Below, in pieces: positions 1 through 12,110 of a stretch of 64,000 nucleotides of DNA; positions within the stretch are counted from its first letter, which is position 1; each line of letters starts with the position of its first letter. Location: NCBI GenBank assembly GCA_007026445.1, contig VDMD01000003.1, forward strand, positions 1,178,001 to 1,242,000, in the 5' to 3' direction. This DNA comes from Schizophyllum amplum. Its lineage: Eukaryota > Basidiomycota > Agaricomycetes > Agaricales > Schizophyllaceae. The position numbers and the translations under genes were made by a program. The notes beneath the pieces were generated by a model, which was not told where the DNA came from, ran no database searches, and worked only from the letters and a program-made list of their open reading frames with translations.

Positions 1-1284
1 TCCCCCCTTCATTTCCTGCAGCAAGCGAAGCAGGCGGGCGACGACAAGTCGAGCAGTGACCTTTGCGCACTGACCGACTGCGATCGGCATCGCCTTCACG
101 TCTTTGTCTCAAGCGCATCTCTGCACGCCGCACCGTCTGAGAATCACCATGATCCCACCACCTACCTTCGGCATCACAACTTTGACGGACTCAAGCGCAC
201 CAGTCACGTCGCCGGCAACTTCGATCACTTCCGGCGAGAACAATGGAACTCCGGCTCCTCAAACAATGGACCATCGGCGTCTTGAACAATGGAAGATTGA
301 GTTGGGCTTGCTTTGTTCGTTCCGCTCATGACGTGGAGCGCCTTTTCTCCGGCAATCTTACTGCTGAAGCTGTTCCGCTTGCTTTCGACCACAACTATGG
401 CTTGCTCTTGACCACGACGGTCTACGGCTTTTCTCACAAACAGCTCTTTGCTTTCGCCCGTGAACCCTCACTGCTTTGCTCTTCATGACTCTCCGATTGC
501 GCGCTCTGGGTAACCTGCCTTATTGGCAAGTTGACCTAGAAGACGGTTTTGCAGCTATCGGACGAGGCAAGCCATCCCTCGCAGGGGCCTGGTCTTGACC
601 ATCGGCCTTTCACCGCGTATGCACCAGTGGATTGTCACGCCTAGGCTCAACAATGCCTTCCCGAAATCGACACCAAATTTGCCTGCGTATCGAGAAGCAC
701 GGTCTCTTAGCGCGGCCGGTATGGAATGAACATCCCACACACCTGCTCCGGGCGTCGCTGTGCATCCGTGCAGCCCATATAATCCATCGATACCTCACCC
801 AGCACTGCGGTCAATGAAGAAAATTGCACTCGCGAATGGCCTGCTACGGAGGCGTTTACGGCTTTCTACTCAAACGTTGCGCAGGCTCGCAATATCTCTG
901 GATATGCCTCCATCCTATCACGATGCTCTGGATGCCTCCTGCAAGGCACGTGCTCTATTCTCCGGCCCCATGCCGGCGCGGCTTGCAGTATGGCGCTGGA
1001 CGACATATACGGCTCCAGGGAGGCTCAGGGCTGAGCGCCGACACGTGTGCCTCGAGCGGATGTGCTCGTGCTTGGCAGTATCCCATTCCGGTAATTTCCC
1101 TCTTCGGTCGACCACGCGAGCAATCAACGACGCTCAAGCAATCCATCCGCCGTGGGAAAAGCAATCGACTGCTGAGTGCTGGGGAGCCGTACATAATGGT
1201 TGTTACAGGGAAATTGCAAGCTGTTACTGTCTGCCTCCCGCCCACCATCTCGTCTCTGCCACCCGCGTGAAATCGCCCCTGACA
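1..1284. other. Intergenic/upstream of the Clp1-like gene; no gene recognised
   Basis: Open frames here are short and overlap on both strands. The longest plus-strand frame (from about 760) runs into the Clp1-like gene, but its upstream part shows no protein-like pattern and I take it to be 5' leader or promoter DNA. Confidence 0.5.
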
Positions 1285-2469
1285 ATGGTCCTCCGCACTC
1301 TCAAGGCCGACACCGAGAACAAAGCGCCCTCGGGCCTCCGCAGATCGCGCGCCGACGCTCAGAAGCGCCGCCGCGTCCGCGACCGCCATGCCATCGGCGA
1401 CGCCGCAAAAGTGGCACACAAGCGCACGAGCCTCCCGAAAGTGATGACGACTTCGGGGGCCAGTGGCAGCAGCGCCGATCAGCTGCATGACCAAACCCAA
1501 TTCCGTCCCTCTTCTCCGATCAACGACGTCGAGATGGCCGACGCGACGGCGCCAACCGTCCCCACCACGCCCGTCCAGCTCCCGCGCCACCTGCGCCGCC
1601 CGAGATTCCCGCCCGTCACTGAGGAAGCCCTCACCGCCGTTGGAGAAGTAACAAATGGCCCCTTTGTGCGTTCCGCCTTGGATGAGATGGGAGAGGGGTG
1701 CGTTTTTCTGCTCGCGTTTTTGCGCGCGTCAAGCTGACGGCTTCCCTCCAGCATGCTGCGCGCCGCCCAGTCTGTGCATGTGCCCTGCTCGCCGTCTTCA
1801 TCAATCCCAAATGAGCTCGCCGTGATCGTGAATAGCCGTGCCGCGCCTGCCCCGACACACATGCTCGCCGTTCACGGGCCACCGCCACCCGACAACGCGC
1901 CCCGCAAGGTCCAGCTCCTCCCGATTCACGCCAGCGTGCTTGCCGCGCACTGCTCGCGCCTGCCGCCTTTCGAGAACGTGCGCGAAAACGTCATCCAGTC
2001 CGTGCCCGCCGCCCTTTCCCTGCCCGTACGCCCAATATCGCTCCCCGTGCCCGCGATGTTCTCGCTCCTGCTGGGATATCTCTACGTGCGGGACGTGGCG
2101 GGCCTGCTACAGGCCCTCGTGCCCGAACGCCTGCCGCCCATGGCGGCCACCGACGCCGACTTTCCTATCAACGAAATCGCGCGCAGGCTGGCACACAGAC
2201 ACCCGCCCTCTGTGCTGATCGCACACGTCGGGCGCGTGCACGGGTTGTGGCAGGATACATGTGCTCTAGGCATTAACGACGACGGGCTCTGGGCAGCAAT
2301 GCAGCTCGCCTGGCAGGTGTTGCTCACTGCGGTCGCCATCGGCACGAGAGCGCGCGAGGACATGTACCCGGTGCAGGGCGGGAGGGACTCCGTCAGCCCC
2401 CGTCCATCAGCCAGCCCACGTCCGGCTTGCAACGGAGTCGCCTCGCAGCCCGTTCCCGCCTCGCCATAG
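1285..2469 (+). CDS. Clp1-like developmental regulator
   Basis: Two exons, 1285-1697 and 1752-2469, joined by a 54-nt GT-AG intron that keeps the frame and gives about 376 aa. The product resembles the basidiomycete Clp1 family. In Coprinopsis, Clp1 acts downstream of the A mating-type homeodomain proteins in clamp-cell formation; in Ustilago it is needed for dikaryon proliferation. Visible support: a basic, Ser/Pro-rich N-terminal third (RRSRADAQKRRRVRDRH), then the family-like core with the segment VPCSPSSSIPNEL, and near the C-terminus the signature HGLWQDTCALGINDDGLW followed by LAWQV. No enzyme domain is visible. A nuclear, regulatory role is inferred from the family. The ATG at 1285 was chosen because the protein-like pattern starts there. 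A second, more divergent copy lies at about 9 kb on the other strand. Confidence 0.75.
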
Positions 2470-3140
2470 GAATCAGCGCGCGGCTGCACCTCATGAATCC
2501 GGTCGGCGACACAGGCCCTCCAAGGCCAACGCTCTGAGCCTTGCTAACGCGCTCTACGCTGCCTGCGGTACCATACAGCGCGACCCGCCAGCTCGTGCGC
2601 ATATGCGCCGCTGTACATGCATTGCGAACGGGGGATCGCCCCCCTGCCTAGACGTTCATCCTCACTATGGACATCCGTGCATATCCTTATATCTCAGTTC
2701 ACCTATGGCCTGCGCAGTTTACGACGCGATTTGGCCTGCGCACTATGACTCGCGCGCTTCATGCATCATGGCCCACCGACATGTTTTATACTCTATCTTA
2801 TTACCTTTCGTTCTTCTTCTATGTTGTATGATCTTTGGCCTGCGGGCCCTCTATGCCCTATGCAATCCATATATGGTGTCTGTCTGCTCTCTCTGGAAGT
2901 GTGCATGATTCAGAGTCACTGGTAAACAAGACGCGACTGTCTATCAATGTCTGCCGCCACATAACTATCTTCGCCCCTCTATCCCTCATCTGTCTCAAAG
3001 CACCTTTTTCAACGCTACGCGCTCGGACAGCGCGGCCAGGCCGAAGCGCTTCGTCCACGTTACGTCCTGTTGGGAGTACATCGTCAGCTACACGTTCCGT
3101 CGCCCTCCCACGGGATCCATCAGGTCTAGGGTTTAAACGT
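2470..3140. other. Convergent intergenic region; no gene seen
   Basis: Lies between the 3' ends of the Clp1-like gene (plus) and the short-chain dehydrogenase gene (minus). It is pyrimidine-rich on the plus strand around 2790-2900, consistent with 3' UTR sequence. No gene-like frame was found. Confidence 0.5.
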
Positions 3141-4820
3141 TCATGCAGGGCTCAATTCCAGGACAGCAATGCAGAGTGACTGCCTGGGGAGGCCGGTCCA
3201 GAGGCAAGAGGTCAGTATGAAGCTCACCATAAACCACCTCGGCATGAACGTCGTGATGAACCAGATCTGGGAGAGTGGGTGAGCTCGACGAGTGGGGCGC
3301 GTATGCAGGTGGCAATGAGAGGATAAGTTGCAGTCACGAGAAGGCGAAGTGGGCGAGCACGTTCGTCGTTGGGCAGGTCGCGATCACGAGAGGCCCGAGT
3401 TGCTGTCACGAGAGGCCCCAGTCGCGAGTCACGAGATGCCCGTCGCGGTCGCCGGTCACAAGAGGTCAAAGTCGCGCACGCGCGGTAAGCAAGAAAGCGC
3501 CACGAACCTTCCACGAGCTCGTCCCCGCCCATAACCACAGCGGTGGCTGCTTGCGCGTGACTGCGGCGACAACCTGCTTCGCGTAGTCCGCTGCGGGCAT
3601 CGCGTCGCCTGAGTGGGACGATAGAGTCAGTGAGTGCAGAACGGGGAGTGCGATTGTCAATGAAAGGAGGATGGGAGGCAGATATGGAGAGTGGGAAGCG
3701 GGCAGGGAAGACTTGAGAGCGGTGGGCAACATTCACTTTCGACTGTTTCCCTGCGAATCTTGAGGATCTGCTGCTCTATCGACTTGTAAAACGAGTCCTC
3801 AGGAAGAACTCGTGGGGGCGCCTGGCTTGCGATGTTCGTCTTGACACCACCGGTACAGAGCTAGAATCAGGTCAGTGACAGTTCGCAATGGGCAGTCAGG
3901 CTGTGTACGTTAATGACCTTGATCCTGAAGATGAACAATGCATGAGCATATGCGTCGCAGGAGGAAAACATAAACATTCACCCCAGCGGGGCCAATTCCA
4001 CCCGAATCGCATCGTTCCACGAGTGCAGCGAGCCCTTCGTCGACGCGTACACAGATGCGAATGGGTACGCCATCGTCCCCGTCACGCTGCCTAGATTCGC
4101 GATGCGCCCGTCGCCGGCGGCGACTAGCATCGGGGTGAACGCTTTCACCATGCGCATGGGCCCGAAGACATTCGTGTTGAACATCGCCTGCACATTCGGT
4201 ATGGCGATGTCGCTGCCAGGGCTGTGGCCTTCGGCTGGTGGGGCAAACCTTCAGTACCCGCACGGAAGATCGTATGCACAAAGTCAATACTTACACATCC
4301 CACTGGAGCGCCGGGCGGCAGTGTGAGCAAGAAGAATAGAGCAGTCAAAACAAACTTACGCGTTGTTGATCAGAATGTCGAGTTTACCACCCGTGAGGGT
4401 CGCGACGGCCTCCTTCGCGCGCTCAACGGAGTCGTCATTCCCGACGTCTAACGCGATGGTAGTCGCCCCGAGGGCTGTGAGCTCGCTCAGAGCGTCAACC
4501 CTGCGTGCGGTGGCGATGACGTGAAAGCCTGCAGGAAGAACAATCGGTTAGAAGCCAGCGGAAGAGCGTTTCGAGATTTAGTGTTGAGCCTGCACGACGT
4601 GCAATCTCGTCTCTGGCTGGCCGTGATATGGAGAGCAGAGGAACAAAGTGTCTCACCTTGTGCAAGAAACTCCCGGGCGAGTGCAGCACCAATTCCTGAG
4701 CTGCACCTGCAAAAGGGAGATGTGAGTCTCGCCCGGTGTCAATGAGCGTGATGGGGTTTCCGAAGCGTACCCCGTTATCAAAACAATTTTCTTCGAGTTG
4801 GTAGAGGACTGCATATCCAT
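3141..4820 (-). CDS. Short-chain dehydrogenase, AYR1-like (1-acyl-DHAP reductase type)
   Basis: A minus-strand gene with at least seven exons. Well-supported exons are 4820-4771, 4706-4657 and 4528-4359; the fourth covers about 4250-3990; the last ends at the TGA at 3141. Joined exons give the NAD(P)-binding motif TGCSSGIG, the NNA motif, an S at the end of IANLGSVTG and the catalytic YxxxK as YASTK, so the Rossmann-fold SDR core is complete. The C-terminal exon is hydrophobic (IWFITTFMPRWFMVSF), as in the ER/lipid-droplet reductases related to yeast Ayr1, which reduce 1-acyl-dihydroxyacetone phosphate in phosphatidate synthesis. Substrate is inferred from this resemblance only. The junction before the fourth exon is uncertain because a stop lies just upstream of the clear coding part. 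An unusually long intron near 3280-3480 carries a degenerate repeat. Confidence 0.75.
3325..3480. repeat. Imperfect minisatellite inside an intron of the SDR gene
   Basis: The motif TCACGAGAGGCC and one- or two-base variants (TCACGAGAAGGC, TCACGAGATGCC, TCACAAGAGGTC) recur about six times at irregular spacing, mixed with GTCGCG-type linkers. It falls between the exon ending near 3485 and the final exon near 3275. Confidence 0.6.
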
Positions 4821-5475
4821 GCTCTCGAGATATAAGCGCCAGCTGCAAAGGAGTCCGGTTTGCGTCGAGCGCAAGACGTGAGCAATTCAATGTTTGCGCG
4901 CACCTGAAAGGTTGGGGCGATGTTTCTCAGCTTATGTAGGGGAATAGCCTGTAAGAGGTTACGTTAGAAGGAGGATGGCTCTCAGGCAGGTTTATGTACT
5001 TGGTGAGAGAGACGAGAGACGCCGTGAGAGATTTGCGTCCGGGCGGGCGCGACCTGGGCGCGACGCCGCCACGGGCAACCCACACTGAAATTGTCAATAC
5101 GCGTCCCGCGGGGCCGTTCCGGTCGCTGTACTGACCGCCGGGTCCCGACTTGTTCAGTATACTCCGGAGTCCAACGTCCAACCTCCAACGACGAACGCCG
5201 TCGACTAGCGTAGACTCCGAAATATGCAGGCAGATGCGCTGGAATTGATTCAGGCCGTGTGTCTTGAACAAGTCGCAGACACAACGTCGACGTCATGAGA
5301 TGGCTCGAAAACAGCGTCTATATCAACATTTGGCGGTCTTTTTTCCACTCTGGTGACAGAGCAGGCTACTCGCATGCTCAAGAATGCTAAAGAATGCCTA
5401 AAGGGCGGTGATTGATGGCGTATTGGTACTAATTGTCTCGCACAGGCAGTCTAAGGGGCCTGGCATGCTACAATA
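4821..5475. other. Intergenic region; no gene seen
   Basis: Upstream of the SDR gene and downstream of the NADH dehydrogenase gene, both on the minus strand. Only short overlapping frames are present. It should hold the SDR promoter and the 3' UTR of the neighbour. Confidence 0.5.
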
Positions 5476-7817
5476 TCAGAACCGTGTCAAGTCCCGACCA
5501 AAGATCCCTGCATCCCATGATGAGTAGACTTTCCTGAGCAAGGTCCACGCACTTACAGTTCATGAACCAGTAGAAGGGCACGAGAATCTTGTTGCGCATG
5601 CTCAACGTGCGCGTGAAGTATGCCGAACGCCAAAGCAGCCACGCGACACGGCCGCGTTCCTTAGCGAACGCGCCACCCTTGTTGGTCCCGTTGCCGCGGT
5701 CGTAGATGGCTTTCCTGCATAAGCGTCAGCAGCGAATCAGCGTTACGCGGACAGGCCGGACATACCAGTTGCCGATGTAGGCGAGCGAGCCCATGTTATG
5801 GAACTCGAATACGCGGTCTACCGACTTGTCCTTCGCGATCCGGTTCAGCTGCCTGGTCAAGAATTTCGCCTGTTGGTTCGCGACTGCAACAAAGGTCAGT
5901 GCAATCCATACGCGCGTCGGTACAGGGATAGCAACTGGCATACCTTGCGCGGTTGCAGGCAAAACCGCATCTGGAGTCCGCGCCGAGTCGCCAATGACCC
6001 ATACATTGGGATCCACAGTACCGTCCGTGCGCACTGCGTTGAGGTGGCCGTCAACTACAATGCACCTGCCCGTCCTTTCCGTCTTCTGTAGTTCTGAAAT
6101 TGAGCTAATGAGAGGATTGGGCGCCAAACCCGTGCTCCAGACCAATAGGCCAAAGGGCACTTCGCCTTGTTCGGTCACAATCATGTGATCCTGCAGAAGA
6201 TAGAATGTGAGATCAACGGAATTAAATAAAAGAGCGAAGCATCAGCCATTGATATCAGAGGCTTGGGAAGTCGTGAAGTGCACGCAGCAAAGAAAAAAAT
6301 CAAGAAGGCCTAGTATTGCGGGCGTCTCCGATTGCAATGCACGAGACTTCGACGCACCTTTTCAACCCGCTCCACATGATGACCTGTCCGGATACGCACG
6401 CCCTCGCGACGGAGCGTGTTTTCGGTGTAGCTGTGCGTTCATCAGTGTCAATTCAAGAACCCGTGCTCGATTGATAGGTATCCTGCGGGTACACCATCGT
6501 TGAACTTTGACTTGAAAAAGAAAGCTCACTTCACGAGCTCCCGGTCAAACATTCCCAAAATGCTGGGCGCGACATCGTACAGCGTGATACGCGCCATTTT
6601 GGCGAGATTAGGATAGTGCGATTGTATCTCGGCGTGAATAAGGTCGTGCAGCTCTGCGGCCTGAAATTCAAGATGAGCAAAAATACGTGCTTCCGTCGTA
6701 AGGCGAAAGAGGTGATGTGATTATGAGCCGTCCCTTAACTCACAAATTCTACTCCCGTCGGCCCACCGCCTACGATGCAGAAATTGAGAAGCTTTCGTCG
6801 CTCGACGTCGGACAGTGTCGGTTGATTGGCCTGCTCAAAACCTAGGGACCGCCTTTCAGTCTTCTCACTCACGCGTATGACCTGGAGAAGACTGACAGTC
6901 AAGAATTCTCGCCCTTATAGCACGCGCGTCGCGAACATCCTTCAGGAAGAGCGCATTCTCCTTGACACCCGGAGTGCCGAAAGCTGCGCATTAGACATCA
7001 GTCCATATTTTTGGTGTCTTGTCATCGGCACAATCGAACCACCCCGACGTACTTTGCGAGTACGCGCCGACGCCGACGACCAGGCGGTCATACGGGACAG
7101 TGAACTTGACGTTTGTGGCTGGCGGCGGGGTCTCAGTCTGTGGAGAATAAGACGGCGCGGGCGTCTGAGAGCGATCCGTCGTCTTCGGAGAAGTATCGGA
7201 CGTTGCTGGTGCACGCGTCGCGGACTGGTGCACCGGAGGCGTCGATGGCATCTGAGAGATTTTGGGTGAGCGAGATGGCGCGTAGTGAGTTTATGTATGC
7301 ATCGCCGAGCAAACACAATCCAACAAAAGCTCGACAGCCGAGGAGAGATACTCACACATTGTAAGGTCTTGTTCTTGAAGTCGATGCTGTCGCACCATGC
7401 CTGGTACGTTGTCTACCCGCGAAGTTAGCGCGACCGTCATGGATCATCATAGCTAGAATCTCACGATCTGTGGGGCGTATCGTCTCACAGGCTCCGTCGC
7501 ACAGCGTAGCTCGAGCGTACCGACGGAGCAGGACGCGAGAAGTGGCGTGAAGTTGAAGTAGCTGTTAGGAGACACGACAGTCACGTCTATTGCGGATGTT
7601 AGTATACATATACTCGCCTCGCATGGCATAAGACCACTAGCAGGGAGACCTACACACCCCATCGCTTCTTGTCCAATCCGCGCAACACCTCGTAGCTCCC
7701 CCAGCCTGAGCCAAGGATAACGAGCCGCTCTTTCGCGCAAGTCGCAGACGCGCTGAATGCGCGATTCGATACGCGCGTCGCGGTTGTCCGGGGGAGTGTG
7801 CGCGCCACCACGAACAT
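5476..7817 (-). CDS. Mitochondrial alternative (type II) NADH dehydrogenase
   Basis: A multi-exon minus-strand gene starting at the ATG at 7817 and ending at the TGA at 5476. The protein is a rotenone-insensitive type II NADH:ubiquinone oxidoreductase (Nde/Ndi family), a single-subunit FAD flavoprotein of the inner mitochondrial membrane that passes electrons from NADH to quinone without pumping protons. The N-terminus (MFVVARTLPRTTATRVSNRA) is Arg/Ser/Thr-rich like a mitochondrial presequence. It is followed by the first dinucleotide fold ILGSGWGSYEVL, then VTVVSPNSYFNFTPLLAS, and the second nucleotide fold CIVGGGPTGVEF. Further motifs are VWSTGLAPNPLI and the FAD-binding WVIGDSA near 6000, then HNMGSLAYIGNW. 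The tiny last exon encodes WIFGRDLTRF, the conserved membrane-binding tail. Matrix versus intermembrane-space orientation cannot be decided from sequence. Confidence 0.88.
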
Positions 7818-8961
7818 TGTCTGCTGATTTCAGTTTCGGTTCGCTGGTATCGGAGCGAGAATGAGATGAGTGCGCCCCGAGCCTCTCACCTAAGGTTTGA
7901 TGTCCGGTCGTGATAGACAGGGAGTACAGGCAAAGTGCAGCTGTATGCAGAGCTGCGCTACTTGTGATAGTTTTATGAAGGCCTCGGGGCTGACAGCACC
8001 TCCGTTTCCGCCGCGTGCGCTTGTGATTTCACCTTGACGTAGCCTGTAGGCGATGATCAGACTCAGCAGAGCTATCTTCGGCGTCCAAAACGGTCAATGC
8101 GAATGGCGGCCGGTCGAGAACTGTTTTATACGGGTGCCAGGGGCGGGAACAGAGCTCGGGAGAAAACGCGAGTCCAACATCGGAGAGAACGGGTGGAGAA
8201 ATTGCAAAGCCGCGCGCTGACGCGCCAAAAAGTACGCGTCATCGGCATTTGCCGGTACATCAATCACGCGAGTTATGGTGTGACGCACGTGTGACGGCCC
8301 GTGCAAGTTCATGTTCGACTTCAAGTGCGGCTTCAAGCTTCGAGTGCGGCTGTCCGTCCAGCGGACGCGATGATTTCAGTTAATCATGAGACATATATCT
8401 TGAATGTCATTCAGGTCAAGGCGATAGAGGCAACCACACCTCAACGAATATCGAAGCACTATACCTTGAAGCAGTGCCGCCTGAGCGCCGCCAGATACCC
8501 TCTGCTTGATTGCCAGGATGCCGAAAGTGGGAGCGAGAGCCAGAACCATAATGTGCATGTATCGACGTCAGAAAGAAACAAGTACTGTATTAAACCATCT
8601 TTTGGGTCAGACGTGCTGTAGTGCAGAAATTATTCTGGGGGACGTATGAGAGTAAAAGCGTAGCACGGAGATATAGTGGTGGAACGTCGAAGGACGCCCC
8701 TCCAAACTGGTATGATAACCATGTAAAGCAGGGCGCGGAAGTAGCCATCATGCGATGGAAAGAGATATTACAGGACTTCCAAAGCGATTTGGCCGACCAT
8801 CGTAAATACTGTAGGATCATTAGTTCATGTCGTAAAGAGGAACACAGAGCAAAATAAACGGAGAAGATAGGGTAGCGAATGATGATAAAAACATGCATCG
8901 AAATCGCCGGGTGTTCGTTTGAGATTGGCCGTGCCAGCTATTGATGCGGTGGGTACACCTC
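7818..8961. other. Intergenic region; no gene seen
   Basis: About 1.1 kb between the NADH dehydrogenase start and the end of the second Clp1-like gene. Frames of up to about 105 codons exist on both strands but show no protein-like pattern or splice continuity. The part next to 7817 should be the promoter of the dehydrogenase. Confidence 0.5.
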
Positions 8962-9498
8962 TCAGCGCCCGGGCCACTGCTGCTTCGTCCGCCTCGCCTC
9001 GGCCGTCACATTCCACGCCGTCTGCACAAGACCCATGATTTGCGTGTCGCGAAGGCCGAGAGCCAAGACATTCGCCCATATGCCCTTGTTATAGCGTACG
9101 ACACGGTTGAAGAGGTCGTCCCCGAGCTGGGAGAGCACTTGTGCCATGGCTGCCGCGTTCGGGAACTCCTCGATGACATGCGGCGGGAGCAGCCGACTGG
9201 CTAGCGTATTGGGCTGCGTCTCGAGGCCGAGGCCGAACAGCAGAAGCAGAGGAATGGACGCCGCATGAGGGACAGCAAGCGGTACGACAGGGAGAGTGAT
9301 GACCTCGTTGCTGTCCTCGGTCTTGTGCGTTTTAGGTGGCGTGGCGTCTGGGTCTGATGGCGAGTTGATCCCCACGCGAAAGCCTTTCTCGTACATCGTT
9401 ATGTCGAAGGGCACAATTATGTGGGAGCTTGAAGCACTGTCTTGCTGAGAGATGGCGAAGACATGAGTGGGAAGATTAGAGTCGCTCAGGACGGGCAT
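8962..9498 (-). CDS. Clp1-like protein, second copy
   Basis: The supported coding part runs from the ATG at 9498 to the stop at 8962 (about 178 aa). Upstream minus-strand exons (to about 9657 or beyond) are possible, since the frame stays open to there. The C-terminal half matches the layout of the Clp1-like protein at 1285-2469: a proline/valine stretch (ITLPVVPLAVPHAASIPLLL), a short helical part, then KGIWANVLALGLRDTQI followed by TAWNV. This aligns with HGLWQDTCALGINDDGLW and LAWQV of the first copy. The N-terminal basic region of copy one is missing or lies in unrecognised exons. Function is presumably developmental, but the sequence is too diverged to assume the mating-type role. The start is uncertain; membership in the family is fairly clear. 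Confidence 0.6.
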   Translation of the reverse strand: MPVLSDSNLPTHVFAISQQDSASSSHIIVPFDITMYEKGFRVGINSPSDPDATPPKTHKTEDSNEVITLPVVPLAVPHAASIPLLLLFGLGLETQPNTLASRLLPPHVIEEFPNAAAMAQVLSQLGDDLFNRVVRYNKGIWANVLALGLRDTQIMGLVQTAWNVTAEARRTKQQWPGR

Positions 9499-10828
9499 AT
9501 CGAGAGTCGTGGGGGTGCTCGTATCGGTGTGTCGTACTCGTCGTACGTTGTAATGGTGGCATAGCGCGCTGGGAAGAGTATCAGTACATCCAAAGATGTG
9601 GACACAGGGGACGCACTCGAGGGGATCCTCCTGCGCAAGATATGAGGGACGTTGCATGATAGGGTTACAGTGACGGAAATCAGTCGGTCGTGTGCTAAAG
9701 AGTGAAAGTGCGAGCAGGATCGCAGGAACAGGAGTAGTGCCTGTGCAAAGAATGACCGTTCAGCATTATACAGCGAAAATGCGAGGACAGGCGTATGCAA
9801 GGATGACGCACGGACCGTCGTCGAGACACAGAACGAGATCGCCAGGAGAAAGCTGACAGGCTTGCGCGCTTTACGAGCGCAGTCGTGTGTCCTATGCCAA
9901 CGAAACAGAAGCAGACCTCGGAAGTCGGAAGATGCTGGTGGTACAGGACGAAGAGCACGTACACTGCAGTGTGCACGCACGGGCGGAAATGCGTCGCGTC
10001 GCGAGTTGGTCGCGAGAGAGCGGGCGCTTGCCCCGAATGCCGGGCTCGCTCTTATATTAAGTACTGCTGGCCGAGCCGGTGCTCCGTTAGCGCCCAAAAT
10101 TTCAGCTCACCGCGTGCACACTGCGCAACAGGATTGCCACGCCAACTGCGAAATTTACATCCTGAATGCATTGGCACAGTACTCAAGCCTAAACTGAGCA
10201 ATACAAACAATGCAGGACCAGTGTGGATCATGGCTTCCGAATCCGAGCGAGGACATGCAACCCAACGAGCAGGAAGGAAGGAAGACTGGAAGGAAGGTCT
10301 GAGAAGTAGACTTTCAATTCGAACGTCGGGCTATTGATCAGATTAAGCGGTTAAGGCACGCCCATCTCCGGTTGCCCAGGGGCCAGGGTTGCCCGGGCGG
10401 TCCGTCCTTGAACTTGCAACAAGGTCGCAACCTCTGTGAACCTGTCTACCATACCTATGGCTCGGCCACACAAACATGGAAACCAAAAAAAACCCCTCTG
10501 TGACTGTGATTCAAGGGTCACTACGCCGTCACGGTTCGTTCCCGGAATTTACCGGGGGCGTCCACTGATCGTCCTCGTTACTCGTAGTCAGATGGAGCCT
10601 CAGCTCTGTCCGCAATCCCCGTCTTCGGAGACGGAGGGAGAGAAGCAGGCCATCAGAGCAATGATGAACCTTCGTACATCGTTAGTCATCCCGCCTGTCG
10701 CTATTGCCTCACATTGCTAAGTACATGAATATCCAGCGCAGATCAACGCTGTCATACTTACATTTCACACATCTAGACAGTATGCCGGTCCATGTATCGT
10801 CCAGAACGTACTATACGATGAGCTATGC
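9499..10828. other. Intergenic region; no gene seen
   Basis: Upstream of the second Clp1-like gene and downstream of the FAD oxidoreductase gene (both minus strand). Minus-strand frames near 9490-10097 are Arg/Ser/His-rich and may be leader sequence or an unrecognised 5' exon of the Clp1-like gene. Nothing convincing in 10200-10828. Confidence 0.45.
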
Positions 10829-12110
10829 TCATACGAAGTTCGAGGGATGAAGCTTCTTCAGATTTGCGCACTTGATCTTGCCTTGGAAGACGAGTTCGCT
10901 CAGAGCCTTTGCTGTCCCCGGCGCATTGCAGATGCCCTGCCTCGGTTCAGATGATGAGTGACATCGAAAGAGAATGGCGACGTACCCAGCATGTGTGTCC
11001 TGTCGCGATGATGAGACCCTTAGCGATACCCGCCGCCTCGCCTACAATGGGCCCGCCACCCGCGCTGACAATAGGCAAGAAGCAGGCTTGCCGCTTGTCT
11101 ACTGTACCCTCCCGCAGCGCCGGCGAGATGCTCGCAACGTGTTTACGCACGCTCTCGCACGCTGCCTCATCCACCTGTACCTCATCCACCGTCGCAGGTA
11201 GCGCCGAGTCGTCACCGGGCCCGCATGCGTAAACCTCGTTGTCCGGACGCGCATATATTTCCGGCGTGACCGTCTGACTACGCGCGCCTTTCGGAAGCGT
11301 GATTTCCGTGAAGAGGACGTACGGCGCGATGGTTACGCCAGGCTGAGGGTGAATGGTGACACTGTGCGCGCGCGTCTTCGTGATGGGCAGCTCCGAGAGT
11401 ACGCGTGAGGACCAGGCGCCAGCGGACAGGACGACGTGAGTCGCGGATAGCGTCTTCGTGTCGCCGGTGTCATTATCCACGAAGGTGACGCCAGTAACAT
11501 GCCCGGCCTTCTGTTCAACACCGGTCGCTCTGCCGAGAATGAGGTCTGCGCCCTTCTCGCGCGCCAAGTCCATCATGCTGGTGGTGAAGAGGTAAGGGTG
11601 CACCTGGGCGGTATGGCCGGTAGCGGCCATGGGAGAGTATGTGTCCGTGAGACCCTCTTCCACCCAAAGCAGGTCATCGGGTAGTCCCTTCGACTTCCGC
11701 GAGTGCGGCGCGTCCTGGGGGTTAAGGCCCAGTGTCTTCTCGAGGCTCTTCCGCTTACCGCCTTGTCCAACACCCGTCCCGCTGTCCACGGCGCAGACAT
11801 CTCCGCGGCCCTCCCAGCTACCACAGTTTACAAAGCGCCATCCCCATCGGTCCTTTCCGTTATGTTCCTCCGCCAGTCGAACGTGCTCCTCGAACGAGAC
11901 GTTGACGAGCTCCTTCGGATACGCCCATCGAGCCACGAGACCGCCCGCCTTCCCAGATGCACCCTGAGCGATGCCATGTTTCGAAGCTTCTAGTACGGTG
12001 ATCTTGTCGGTCCCCTTCGTGAAGGATGGGTGGTTTGCGATGTAGTAAGCTGTCGAGCACCCGACTATTCCACCCCCAACGATCACGATGTTTCTGGATT
12101 CGGAAGTCAT
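10829..12110 (-). CDS. FAD-dependent oxidoreductase of the DAO superfamily, TDA3-like
   Basis: Two exons, 12110-10986 and 10936-10829, give 410 aa. The N-terminus has the Rossmann dinucleotide-binding motif IVIVGGGIVGCSTAYYIA, followed by LEASKHGIAQGASGKAGGL, the FAD-contact region of the D-amino-acid oxidase fold (Pfam DAO). Further family features are VVLSAGAWSSRVLSELP and, near the C-terminus, GPIVGEAAGIAKGLIIATGHTCWGI, which spans the intron. Architecture and length resemble the fungal TDA3 family, whose yeast member has been linked to late-endosome-to-Golgi traffic; the substrate is unknown. The frame stays open upstream of 12110 in a Ser/Arg-rich segment, so a longer N-terminus with a targeting peptide is possible. 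I prefer the ATG at 12110 because it directly precedes the fold. Confidence 0.85.

Noticed and set aside
760..1284. Upstream extension of the Clp1-like frame
   Set aside because: Open but with no protein-like pattern; family-like sequence starts at the ATG at 1285.
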